From positions 1 through 64,000 of the forward strand of contig NZ_JAKEDU010000001.1 of assembly GCF_021462405.1 (NCBI RefSeq): DNA of 64,000 nucleotides, read 5' to 3'. Source of the DNA: Thermus tengchongensis (GTDB lineage: Bacteria; Deinococcota; Deinococci; Deinococcales; Thermaceae). The position numbers were made by a program, and so were the translations under genes. Under the pieces are notes generated by a model. That model was not told where the DNA came from and made no database searches. It saw nothing but the letters and a program-made list of their open reading frames with translations. Below are positions 6,636-14,832 of this stretch, in pieces. Position 1 is the stretch's first letter, and the number at the start of each line of letters is the position of its first letter.

Positions 6636-7289
6636 GGGTCTTGGTGGTGGAGGACGAGGCCGGGATCCGCGAGCCGGTGGTTGCCCTTCTGCGGCGGGAG
6701 CGCTACGAGGCCTTGGGCGTCGAAAGCCTGGAGGAAGCTATCCATCTCCTGGCCGAGGGAGAGCCCGACGTCATCGTTTTGGACGTCATGCTTCCCGAAG
6801 GAGAGGACGCCGGCTTCCGCTTCGCCGAGGATCTCCGGCAGTCGGGCTACCGGGGGGCCATCCTCTTCCTCACTGCCCGGGATGCCTTGGAAGACCGGGT
6901 GCAGGGCTTGGAGCTGGGCGGGGACGACTACTTGGTCAAGCCCTTCCACCTGGAGGAGCTCCTGGCCCGGGTGCGGGCCCTGGCCCGCCGCAGCGCCGAC
7001 TTCAAGGGGCGCAGGCTGGAGCGGGGCCCCCTGGCCGTGGACCTGGCCGCCCGGCAGGTCTACTGGGAGGGCCGGGAAGTGGCCCTTTCCCCTAAGGCCT
7101 TTGCCCTCCTGGAACTCCTGGCTCTGAACCCAGAAAAAAGTCTTTAGCCGGGAAGAGCTCTTGGAAAGGCTTTTTCCTGGGGCAGAGAGCGAGGCAGTGT
7201 TGCGGGTGTACGTGTAAAAGCTTCGGCAAAAACTCGCCCCCTGGGTGGTGGAGCGGGTGCCCGGGGGTTACCGCCTGGGGAAGCCATGA
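6632..7289 (+). pseudogene. OmpR-family response regulator, frameshifted and with internal stop
   Basis: The receiver domain is intact (E7/D8, phospho-acceptor D51 in VIVLDVMLP, T81, K103 in YLVKPF), and the winged-helix domain begins normally. At an A6 run (7134-7139) the frame shifts and ends at 7145-7147. Dropping one A restores VFSREELLERLFPGAESE, but a TAA at 7215-7217 then interrupts VYV*KLRQKL before VERVPGGYRLGKP, whose stop overlaps the kinase start. Two independent lesions mean the DNA-binding wing and recognition region cannot be made, even with slippage on the A run. The truncated 171-residue product keeps a receiver that could still be phosphorylated. Confidence 0.85.
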
Positions 7290-8512
7290 GCCTACGCATC
7301 CGCCTGGCCTACACCTTCTTCCTCCTCACCTTCGCCAGCGGGCTCCTTTCCCTGGCGGGGGGCTACTTGGTCTTTCGCAACCTGGTGGAGCGGGACATCG
7401 CCCAGGACCTGGCGGAGCTTTCCGGGCGTGTGGCCCGCACCCTCGTCCTCACCCAGGAAGGGCCGCGCCTGGCCGAGGGGGACATCTTCCTCGGCACCCA
7501 TTATGTCTTCGGGTTCCGGCTCCTGCAGGGGGAGAGGCCCGTGCTGGAGGGGGGATTTGCCCCCGAGGCAAGCGGGACCTGGCGGACCCTGTCCACCTCT
7601 TGGCAGGGCTACAACCTAGAGGTGAGCCTGCGGGTGGAGGAGTACCAGCGGGCCCTGAGCGCTTTTCTGCGGGCCGGCCTAAGCCTCCTCTTGCCCCTTT
7701 TGTTCCTCGCGGCCCTTTTGGGCTACGCCACGGCCGGGTTCATTACCCGGCCCCTGGAGAGGCTTTCGCAAGCGGTGGAGAGCCTCTCGGCCCTACGTTT
7801 TCCCGAGCCCCTCCCCTTGGAGCGTGACCGGGAGCTTGCCCGCCTCACCCGGGGTTTCAACCGCCTGGTGGAAGCGGTGCGCAGTGCCCTGGAACGGGAG
7901 CGGCTCTTTACCCGCTACGCCTCCCACGAGCTCCGGAGCCCCCTGGCGGTCTTCCGCGCCCAGCTGGATGCAGCCAGGCAGGGCCTGATCCCTTGGGAGG
8001 AAGCCCTGCCCCACATGGAGGGGGCTTTGCGCAGGATGGAAGCGGTGCTCCAAGGCCTCCTAGCCCTGGCCCGACCCGAGGAGGGCAACCTGGCCCCCAT
8101 GGAGCTGGCGGAGTACCTGGAGGCGTCCTTGAAAGATAAGGGGGTCCGCCTGCTTCTGCAGGGCCCGGCCTGGGTTCTGGCCCACCCTTTGCTGGTGGAC
8201 CGACTCGTGGACAACCTTCTGGCCAACGCCTTCCGCCACGGCGCCCCGCCGGTGGAGGTCCGCCTCTTCCCCAACGGGGACAGTGTGGTGCTGGAGGTGC
8301 GGGACCACGGCAAAGGGGTCCGCGAGGAGGACAAGGAGCGCCTCACCCGCCCCTTCTTCCGCGGCCCGGGCGGCCCCGAGGGGCTGGGCCTGGGCCTGGC
8401 CCTGGTGGAGCAGGTGGTCCGAAGGCTCGGCGGCACCTTGGAGTTCGCCAACGCCCACCCGGGCCTGCGGGTCCGGGTACGGCTTCCGCGGAGGGAAGAT
8501 GCGGCGGCGTGA
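7286..8512 (+). CDS. Sensor histidine kinase (intact)
   Basis: 408 residues. Two transmembrane segments (about 9-30 and 128-150) flank a ~95-residue periplasmic sensor. A HAMP linker (about 151-205) leads to the H box YASHELRSPLA with H214. The ATPase domain has N box DNLLANAFRHG (309-319), G1 DHGKGV (340-345) and G2 GLGLGLAL (366-373). It phosphorylates a cognate response regulator. The gene starts in an ATGA overlap with the end of the broken regulator. All kinase motifs are present although its neighbour regulator is dead, so it is orphaned or signals to another regulator. Confidence 0.9.
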   Translation: MSLRIRLAYTFFLLTFASGLLSLAGGYLVFRNLVERDIAQDLAELSGRVARTLVLTQEGPRLAEGDIFLGTHYVFGFRLLQGERPVLEGGFAPEASGTWRTLSTSWQGYNLEVSLRVEEYQRALSAFLRAGLSLLLPLLFLAALLGYATAGFITRPLERLSQAVESLSALRFPEPLPLERDRELARLTRGFNRLVEAVRSALERERLFTRYASHELRSPLAVFRAQLDAARQGLIPWEEALPHMEGALRRMEAVLQGLLALARPEEGNLAPMELAEYLEASLKDKGVRLLLQGPAWVLAHPLLVDRLVDNLLANAFRHGAPPVEVRLFPNGDSVVLEVRDHGKGVREEDKERLTRPFFRGPGGPEGLGLGLALVEQVVRRLGGTLEFANAHPGLRVRVRLPRREDAAA

Positions 8513-9071
8513 GGTCTTGGGGCTCCTCCTCTCCCTCCTTTCCGGCGCGGCTCTAGCCGACTCCCAGGAAGGAAAGGAGGGGAAGAAGCGGGAAGAAGGG
8601 GAGAAGAAACGCAAGGGGGAGGAGAAGACCTCACCAGGGGCTTCCGAGGGGAAGGAGGACCCGGTGTTCTACGGCCAGGTGGAAGCGGTGCAGGGCACCA
8701 CCCTTTGGGTGGCCGGCCGCGCCCTTAGGGTGGAATCACCGCTTCTGCCCTACCTGGTCCCGGGCATGGTGGTTCAGGTTAAGGGACCGAGCGTGACCGT
8801 GGTGAGCCCTGGGAACTGGGCCTACTACCAAGGCCCAGGGGAGGCCCTGGGCCTGGGGCGGGGCCCCGTGAGGGCCTGGTGGAAGGAGGGAGTCCTGTGG
8901 CGGGTCTGGCCGGGCGACGGCCAGGAAACCCTGGTGGTGGCCCGCTTTGAGCACGGGGTTTGGCTTGGCGTTCCCAAGGGCCTCCCCCTCGGGAAGCCGC
9001 CGATAGAAGGCTGGTGGCTGGTCCGGCTGACGGGTAGCAAGGTGAAGGGCCTTGAGCGCCTGGGCGACTGA
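8499..9071 (+). CDS. Secreted DUF5666-like protein with charged linker
   Basis: 190 residues from ATG 8499, overlapping the kinase end by 14 nt. A signal peptide (EVLGLLLSLLSGAALA) is followed by a very Lys/Glu-rich linker (about 24-50). Then comes a beta domain (FYGQVEAVQGTTLWVAGRAL, LVPGMVVQVKG) resembling DUF5666, like the lipoprotein at 4438. The rest (WAYYQGPGEALG onward) is not recognised. It is the last gene of the cytochrome/two-component operon. It could be a periplasmic ligand-binding partner of the kinase sensor; this is inference. Confidence 0.65.
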   Translation: MRRREVLGLLLSLLSGAALADSQEGKEGKKREEGEKKRKGEEKTSPGASEGKEDPVFYGQVEAVQGTTLWVAGRALRVESPLLPYLVPGMVVQVKGPSVTVVSPGNWAYYQGPGEALGLGRGPVRAWWKEGVLWRVWPGDGQETLVVARFEHGVWLGVPKGLPLGKPPIEGWWLVRLTGSKVKGLERLGD

Positions 9072-9082
9072 CCAGAGAGAAA

Positions 9083-10240
9083 CTACTCCCCCTCCCAAAG
9101 CCCTTCCAGGGGCTCCCTTTCCCTCAAGACCTCCCACCCCTCCCCCGTCCAGAGGAGCTCCAGGGGCCTCGGGGTGTCCAGGTAGGTGAGGGCCATGCTG
9201 GCCCCGTACGCCCCGGCCTCCAGGAAGGCCAAGGCCTCCCCCTCCTCCGGCATGGGCAGGGGCACGTCCCGGGCCAGGACGTCCCCCGCCTCGCAAGCCG
9301 GGCCCGCCAGGTCAAACACCCCCGCCTCACGGCCCTCCTGGGGATAAAGGGGCAGGACCGGGTGCCGGGCCCCGTAAAGGGCAGGCCGCAGGAGGCTCGT
9401 CATCCCCCCGTCCAGAAGGAGGTAGCGCCGCCTGGTGGCCTTCACCCCCACCACCCGCACCACCAGGACCCCGGCCTCCGCCACCAGGTAGCGCCCGGGC
9501 TCCAGCCAGACCTCGGCCCCGTAGAGGCGGGCCAGCGCCTCCATGGGCCCGGCCAAAGCCTTCAGGTCCAGGCGGAGGCCGAACCCACCCCCCAGGTCCA
9601 GAACCGCCACCGGCCCCACCTGCGGGTAAAGGGCCTCCAGCACCCGGTAGCCCTGGAGGAAGTCCTCCACCCCCTCGAGGGCCGAGCCCAAGTGGAGGTG
9701 GAGGCCGAGAAACCGAAGGCCCTTCTCCCGGGCCAGGCGCACCAGGCGGGGCACCGCCTCGGGAAGCACCCCGAACTGGCTCTCCCCCCTGCCCGTGGCC
9801 AGGTGCCCGTGGGTGCGCACGGGCAGGTCCGGGTTCACCCGGAGGAGGACCCTGGCCCCTGGGAGGTGGCGGGCGACCCGCTTTAGATCCCCTTCCGAGT
9901 CCAGGACCACCACAGGGGCCTGTTCCCGCACGGCGGCAAGGGCCGCTTCCGTCTTCACCGGGCCGTTCCAGACCACCGTCTCTGGGGAAAACCCCGCCCG
10001 GTAGGCCCTGAGCACCTCCCCCAGGGAAACCACCTCCGCCCCCAGGCCCAGGGCCCGAAGCCGTCGGAGAAGCCCCAAGCGGGGGTTGGCCTTGAGGGCG
10101 TAGAAGAGCCGGGCGAAGGGGAAGGCTTCCCGCAAGCGGGCCACCTGGACCGCCACCCGGCCCCAATCGTAGGCGTAGAAGGGGGTGGGGTAGCGCCCTA
10201 GGGCCTCCTGGAGAGCTTGGCGGAAGAGGGCATCCAGCAC
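9083..10240 (-). CDS. lysA: Fold-III PLP decarboxylase, diaminopimelate decarboxylase-like
   Basis: 385 residues, cytoplasmic. Alanine-racemase-like PLP barrel: K50 in FYALKAN, HLHLGS (181-186), phosphate-binding GGGFG (217-221), EPGRY (247-251), then GPACEAGD with C316 and GAYGASM with Y345. The CExGD motif is that of diaminopimelate decarboxylases rather than ornithine decarboxylases (CDxxD). It starts with GTG 3 nt after the sugar-permease stop, so it is the last gene of the murein-recycling operon. Thermus is known to make lysine by the aminoadipate route and to use ornithine instead of diaminopimelate in its wall, so the real substrate here may differ. The symbol reflects family, not proven function. 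Confidence 0.8.
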   Translation of the reverse strand: MLDALFRQALQEALGRYPTPFYAYDWGRVAVQVARLREAFPFARLFYALKANPRLGLLRRLRALGLGAEVVSLGEVLRAYRAGFSPETVVWNGPVKTEAALAAVREQAPVVVLDSEGDLKRVARHLPGARVLLRVNPDLPVRTHGHLATGRGESQFGVLPEAVPRLVRLAREKGLRFLGLHLHLGSALEGVEDFLQGYRVLEALYPQVGPVAVLDLGGGFGLRLDLKALAGPMEALARLYGAEVWLEPGRYLVAEAGVLVVRVVGVKATRRRYLLLDGGMTSLLRPALYGARHPVLPLYPQEGREAGVFDLAGPACEAGDVLARDVPLPMPEEGEALAFLEAGAYGASMALTYLDTPRPLELLWTGEGWEVLREREPLEGLWEGE

Positions 10241-10243
10241 GGC

Positions 10244-11071
10244 CTACCCCTTCAGGCTCCCCAGGGTGAGGCCCTGGATGAAGTAGCGCTGGGCCAGGAG
10301 GAAGACCAGGATGGGCGGGATGGTGCCCAGGGTAAGCCCAGCCATGAGCACCGTCCACTCCGTGGAAAACTGCCCCTGGAAGACCGCCAGGCCCACGGTG
10401 AGGGTGCGCATCTCCAAGGAGTTGGTGACGATGAGGGGCCAGAGGAAGCTGTTCCAGCCCGCCAAGAAGGTGAAGGTGCCCAAGGTGGCCAGGGCGGGGG
10501 CCGCTAGGGGCAGGGCCACCTTCCAGTACACCTGCCAAGGGCTTGCCCCGTCCACGATGGCCGCCTCCTCCAGCTCCTTGGGCAGGTGCAGGAAGTGCTG
10601 GCGCATGAGGAAGATGGCGAAGGCGTCGAAGAGCCCGGGCAGGATCAGGGCGTAGTAGGTGTCCACCCAGCCCAGGTTCCGCATGAGGATGAAGAGGGGG
10701 ATGATGAGGACGTGTACCGGAATCATGAGGGTGGCCAGGAAGAGGAGGAAAAGCGCCCCCTGCCCCCGGAAGCGGAAGCGGGCGAAGGCGTACCCCCCCA
10801 TGGCCCCGCTGGTCAGGTTCAAGAAGGTGAGGCCCAAGGCCACCACCAGGGAGTTCAGATACCAGCGGCCAAAGGGCACGCTGGTGAGCACCTTTTGGTA
10901 GTTCTCCAGGTGGAGCTCCTTGGGCCAGACCTCCACCGGCAGGTCAAAGACCGCCCCCGGGGCCTTGAGGCTGGTGGACACCATCCAGAAGAAGGGGACC
11001 AGCATGGTGAGGCCCCCCGCGAGGAGGAGCAGGTAGACCAAAGTGTCCCAGAGCTTACCCAAAAGCTTCAT
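10244..11071 (-). CDS. Carbohydrate ABC transporter permease (MalG type)
   Basis: 275 residues from ATG 11069-11071 (GGAGGAAGC upstream), overlapping the stop of the partner permease as ATGA. About six transmembrane helices. The EAA loop EEAAIVDGASPW, which docks the ATPase, is present around residue 185. It pairs with the permease at 11068-12030 and the binding protein at 12053-13327 to import an oligosaccharide. The murein-recycling neighbours suggest a GlcNAc-MurNAc-type substrate. No ATPase gene belongs to this operon. Confidence 0.9.
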   Translation of the reverse strand: MKLLGKLWDTLVYLLLLAGGLTMLVPFFWMVSTSLKAPGAVFDLPVEVWPKELHLENYQKVLTSVPFGRWYLNSLVVALGLTFLNLTSGAMGGYAFARFRFRGQGALFLLFLATLMIPVHVLIIPLFILMRNLGWVDTYYALILPGLFDAFAIFLMRQHFLHLPKELEEAAIVDGASPWQVYWKVALPLAAPALATLGTFTFLAGWNSFLWPLIVTNSLEMRTLTVGLAVFQGQFSTEWTVLMAGLTLGTIPPILVFLLAQRYFIQGLTLGSLKG

Positions 11072-12030
11072 GCTTCCTCCACCACCCAGCGCCGCCTCAG
11101 GGTCCACTGCAGGTAGGTGAGGGCAAAGAGGACCAGGAAGAGCACCCAGGCGATGGCCGAGGCGTAGCCCATCTCAAAGGGGAAGGTGCCGAAGGCCTTG
11201 CGGTACAGGTAGAGCATGAGGACGTTGGTGGCGTCCACCGGGCCGCCCCCGGTCATGGTGTAGACCAGGCCGAAGACCTGGAAGCCCCCGATCATAGCGA
11301 GAAGGGTGTTGAGGAAGACCGTGGGGGTGAGGAGGGGCAGGACCACGTAGAAAAAGCGCTGGAAGGTGTTGGCCCCGTCCAGGCTGGCGGCCTCCAGGTA
11401 CTCCTTGTTGATGTTCTGAAGCCCCGCGAGGAAGATGAGCATGCGGAGGCCCACCCCCGCCCAGACGGAGGCCAGGATCACCCCCCACATGGCCCAGGCG
11501 GGGTCGGAAAGCCACCCCGGCCCCTCCTGGGCCAGCCACACCGCCCAGCCGGGGGCCTCGAGGCCCAAGAGGGTGAAAAGACCAACCAGCCTCTCCCCTA
11601 CCCAGCGCAGGAAGAGGTTCACCGGCCCCACGGTGGGGTTCAAGACCCAGCGCCAGAGGAGGCCCACCGCCACCACGCTGGTCACCGTGGGCAGGAGGTA
11701 GAGGGTGCGCAGGAGGCGCACCCCCGGCCAGGGCCGGTTCAGCCCCAAGGCCAGGAGGAGGGCCAGGACGATCTCCAGGGGCACCGCCACCGCCACGTAG
11801 AAGAGGGTGTTGAAGAAGGCCTTGTGGAAGACGGGATCTTCCAGGAGGCGGCGGTAGTTCTCCAGACCCACCCAGTTCTCCTGAAAGGTACGCCAGGTGA
11901 GGGGGCGGAGGCCGTCGTACTGGATGAAGGAGAGGAAAAGGCTGGCCAGAATGGGCCCCAGGTTGAAGGCCAGGAAGCCCGCCAATGAGGGCAGGAGGAA
12001 GAGGAGGGGAAAGCGGTAGTAGGCGCGCAC
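11068..12030 (-). CDS. Carbohydrate ABC transporter permease (MalF/UgpA type)
   Basis: 320 residues with an N-terminal anchor (FPLLFLLPSLAGFLAF) and a large periplasmic loop containing the segment after LNPTVGPVNLF. The EAA loop LEAASLDGANTF is followed by FYVVLPLLTPT. It starts at GTG 12028-12030 behind AGGAGGC. It forms the heterodimeric channel with the 10244-11071 product. An insertion around residues 150-180 (WLAQEGPGWLSDPAW) is longer than in most MalF-type permeases of this size. Confidence 0.88.
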   Translation of the reverse strand: MRAYYRFPLLFLLPSLAGFLAFNLGPILASLFLSFIQYDGLRPLTWRTFQENWVGLENYRRLLEDPVFHKAFFNTLFYVAVAVPLEIVLALLLALGLNRPWPGVRLLRTLYLLPTVTSVVAVGLLWRWVLNPTVGPVNLFLRWVGERLVGLFTLLGLEAPGWAVWLAQEGPGWLSDPAWAMWGVILASVWAGVGLRMLIFLAGLQNINKEYLEAASLDGANTFQRFFYVVLPLLTPTVFLNTLLAMIGGFQVFGLVYTMTGGGPVDATNVLMLYLYRKAFGTFPFEMGYASAIAWVLFLVLFALTYLQWTLRRRWVVEEA

Positions 12031-12052
12031 GGGGGCCTCCTGGCCTTTTGGG

Positions 12053-13327
12053 CTAGCGCCGCTTCCTTTCCGCCTGGACCTCGTCCAGGATCTTCTGCAC
12101 CTGGGGCGCCACCCCGTCCAGGGCGGCCTTCAGGTCAGCCTTGCCCTGCCAGACGGGCTCCAACGCCTTGTTGATCAGCTGCAGGGCCTCGTTCCAGCGC
12201 TCAAAGGTCTCCGTGGGACGGGCGGTGCGGTTCACCGTGAGGAAGTACTGCTGGTTCTTGGGCGGGGGCGGTACGAAGAAGTCCTTGAGGTTTTGGATGC
12301 TCTTTTCCACGTTCTTCACGTCCACGCCCCGGGCCGGGATGATGAGGCCGGTCCTGGTGAAGATGCGGCTGGCCTCCGGGCCCGCCAGGAAGGAGAGGAG
12401 CTTCCAAGCGGCCTCGGGGTTCCTGGTGCCCGCGGCCATGACCCAGCCGGAGCCGTCAATATCCACGATGCTCCCCGCCTTGCCCCGGGGGAAGGGCACC
12501 ACGTCGAAGTCGAACTTGGCCCGGGCCTTCAGGGTGGGCACCCGCCAGCGCCCGTCCACGATCATCCCCGTCTGCCCGTTCAGGAACATGGTGAAGGCCC
12601 CCCGGTCCTGGGCCTCCTCCGGGGTGGGGGCCACCCGGTGCCTGTAGCGGAGGTCCAGGTAGAACTGGAGGCCCTCCAGGGAAGCCGGGCTATTCAGGAG
12701 GAAGCGGGTGTGGTCGGGGCTGTAGAAGCGGCCGCCCGCGGACCAGACCCAGGGCTGCCAAAAGAGATAGAAGGTCTGGAAGGAAACCCCCCACTGCACC
12801 CGCTTGCCGTCCCTCTCCACGGTGAGGGCCTTGGCGTAGCGGAGGAAGTCCTCCCAGGTCCAGTCGGGCTTGGGGTCGGGGAGGCCCGCCTTCTTGAGAA
12901 GGTCGCGGTTGTAGAACACCACCAGGTTGGACACGTCCCGGGGCAGGCCGTACTGCTTCCCCTCCCACTGGAAGGCCTTGAGGATGCCGGGGAAGATGTC
13001 GGCGGTGGGGTACTTATCCCGCTGGATGAAGGCGTCCAGGGGGGCGAGGACACCCCTCGAGGCCATCCCCGGGAAGTCGATGTTGTTGAGGAAGAAGACG
13101 TCCGGGGGCGTGCCCGCGGCCATCATGGCGGTGATCTTGGCCAGGTACTCGGCGGAGGGGATGTTGATGTACTCCACCTGGATGCCGGGGTTTTTCTCCT
13201 GGAAGACCTTCAGGACCTCCTGGTAGGCCTTGATCTCCTCCTGGCTCCCCCAGCTGGCCAAGACCAGCTTCTGAGCGGAGGCCAGGCCCAAAAGGAGCGC
13301 CAAAACACCAACCAGCCACCTTCTCAT
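12053..13327 (-). CDS. Extracellular sugar-binding protein (family 1)
   Basis: 424 residues. The signal peptide (MRRWLVGVLALLLGLASAQ) ends in an Ala-Gln cleavage site and lacks a lipobox Cys, so the protein is probably free or loosely anchored in the periplasm. The mature domain is of the SBP_bac_1 type (LASWGSQEEIKAYQEVLKVF near the N-terminus, GTPPDVFFLNN, NGQTGMIVDGRW, SGWVMAAGTRNPEAAWKLLSFLAGPEA). It captures the sugar for the two downstream permeases. Its start overlaps the nagZ stop by 4 nt (ATGA), which ties it to cell-wall amino-sugar recycling. Confidence 0.92.
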   Translation of the reverse strand: MRRWLVGVLALLLGLASAQKLVLASWGSQEEIKAYQEVLKVFQEKNPGIQVEYINIPSAEYLAKITAMMAAGTPPDVFFLNNIDFPGMASRGVLAPLDAFIQRDKYPTADIFPGILKAFQWEGKQYGLPRDVSNLVVFYNRDLLKKAGLPDPKPDWTWEDFLRYAKALTVERDGKRVQWGVSFQTFYLFWQPWVWSAGGRFYSPDHTRFLLNSPASLEGLQFYLDLRYRHRVAPTPEEAQDRGAFTMFLNGQTGMIVDGRWRVPTLKARAKFDFDVVPFPRGKAGSIVDIDGSGWVMAAGTRNPEAAWKLLSFLAGPEASRIFTRTGLIIPARGVDVKNVEKSIQNLKDFFVPPPPKNQQYFLTVNRTARPTETFERWNEALQLINKALEPVWQGKADLKAALDGVAPQVQKILDEVQAERKRR

Positions 13328-14832
13328 GGTTCACCTCCAAAAACCCATTGCCCCGAGGGGGCGTACACCCCCGCGAGGGCCTCCAACGCGGCCCGCACCT
13401 GGACCGCGCGGTAGCCGTGGGTGGCGAGGTACCCGGTGGGCCTGGGCAGGAAGCGCAGGTCGTCGGGGTTGCCCAGGGCCACCACGTACAGGGGCTTGCC
13501 CAAGGCGAAAAGGGCCTGCACCAAGGCCTTCTGCCCCTCCTTGAGGGGGCCCAGCCAGCGGTGGGTGGAGACCACCACCCGCTCCGCCTTCTTGGCCTCC
13601 TCCACCGCCTTGGCCACCTCCTGAGGGGAGGGGTCCTCGGAGAGGTTCAGGCCAAAGCTTCCCGGAAGGTACCGGGGCGCCAGGTCGGCCAGGCTGGGCT
13701 CGGCCCCGTAGCGCTCGGAGAGCCTCAGGCCCAGGACCAAGGTGCCCCGGCCGGGGATGGGAAGGGGGCCGAAGCGGTGAACCACCCCCCGGCGGGCGGC
13801 CTCGAGGGCCAAAGCCTCCTCCTCCTTGGGGGTGAAGGGGCACTCCCCCTTCCCCGCCCGCAGGAGGGCGGCCCGCCGCCTCGCCTCCTCCACCCGGGCG
13901 AGGGGGATCTCCTTCCCCAGGGCCTTCTGCAGGCGGGCGTGGACCTCGCGGATGGTCCCCTCCTCCGGCTCCAGGAGGAGGAGGTCAGCCCCCGCCCGCA
14001 CCGCCTGCACCGCCGCCTCCCCCGCCCCAAAGTGGCGCTTGATGGCCCCCATGGCCATGTCGTCGGTGAGGAGGGCCCCCTGGAAACCCATCTCCTTCCG
14101 GAGGAGGCCGGTGAGGATGGCCGGGGAGAGGGTGGCCGGGTACCTGGGGTCCAGGGCGGAGAACACGATGTGGGCGGTCATGAGGGCGGGCATCCCCGCG
14201 GCCACGTAGCGGCGGAAGGGCAGGAGCTCCACCCGCTCCAGGGCTTCTTTAGGCTTGTCCACCCGGGGCAGGTCCAGGTGGGAGTCCACCCCCGTGTCCC
14301 CGTGCCCCGGGAAGTGCTTGCCCACAGGTCTAGCCCCCGAGCGCAAGACCCCCTTGGCAAAGGCCAGGCCCATGCGGGCCACCCGCTCGGGGTCGGCGCC
14401 GAAGGAGCGCAGGCCGATGATGGGGTTGTCCGGGTTGACGTTCACGTCCAGGACCGGGGCCAGGTTCACGTCCGCCCCCAGGCGGCGCACCTGGCACCCC
14501 AGGGCCCAGCCCACCCGCTCCACCAGGCCCTCGTCCCCGCTGGCGGAAAGGGCCATGGCCGAGGGGAAGCGCACCACCCCTTCCCGGTAGGAGGTGAAGG
14601 GCCCCCCCTCCTGGTCCACCAGGAGGAGGAGATTTGGGTCCAGGGCCCGAAGCCGCCGCACCACCCCTTGGGGGTCGCGGCGCAGGTTGGAGGGGTAGAG
14701 GATGACCCCCGCAGGCCGCACCTCGCGCAGGAGCCTTTCCGGCACCTCCTCCCCCCTAAAGCTCACCACCATGAAGGCCCCCGCCTGGGCCGCCGCCATG
14801 CCCATCCCCGCAAGCAGCGCCAAGAGCCTCAC
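13324..14832 (-). CDS. nagZ: Exported beta-N-acetylglucosaminidase, GH3
   Basis: 502 residues: signal-like N-terminus (MRLLALLAGMGMAAAQA), a GH3 barrel and an extra C-terminal domain (about 345-502). The NagZ hallmark KHFPGHGDT (172-180), which supplies the catalytic His, is followed by HLDLP. The nucleophile is in LLTDDMAM (D257/D258), and DQEGG is at 73-77. It releases GlcNAc from muropeptide disaccharides. The two-domain architecture with export resembles Gram-positive NagZ rather than the one-domain cytoplasmic E. coli enzyme. It is coupled by 4-nt overlaps to murQ upstream and the sugar-binding protein downstream. Confidence 0.9.
   Translation of the reverse strand: MRLLALLAGMGMAAAQAGAFMVVSFRGEEVPERLLREVRPAGVILYPSNLRRDPQGVVRRLRALDPNLLLLVDQEGGPFTSYREGVVRFPSAMALSASGDEGLVERVGWALGCQVRRLGADVNLAPVLDVNVNPDNPIIGLRSFGADPERVARMGLAFAKGVLRSGARPVGKHFPGHGDTGVDSHLDLPRVDKPKEALERVELLPFRRYVAAGMPALMTAHIVFSALDPRYPATLSPAILTGLLRKEMGFQGALLTDDMAMGAIKRHFGAGEAAVQAVRAGADLLLLEPEEGTIREVHARLQKALGKEIPLARVEEARRRAALLRAGKGECPFTPKEEEALALEAARRGVVHRFGPLPIPGRGTLVLGLRLSERYGAEPSLADLAPRYLPGSFGLNLSEDPSPQEVAKAVEEAKKAERVVVSTHRWLGPLKEGQKALVQALFALGKPLYVVALGNPDDLRFLPRPTGYLATHGYRAVQVRAALEALAGVYAPSGQWVFGGEP

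Noticed and set aside
7134-7217. Programmed slippage at the A6 run to restore a full response regulator
   Set aside because: The restored frame still meets TAA at 7215, so no full-length regulator can result.
9362-9886. Rightward frames opposite lysA and other leftward genes
   Set aside because: High-GC shadow frames rich in His/Pro/Gly/Arg without domains; the opposite strand has clear family motifs.
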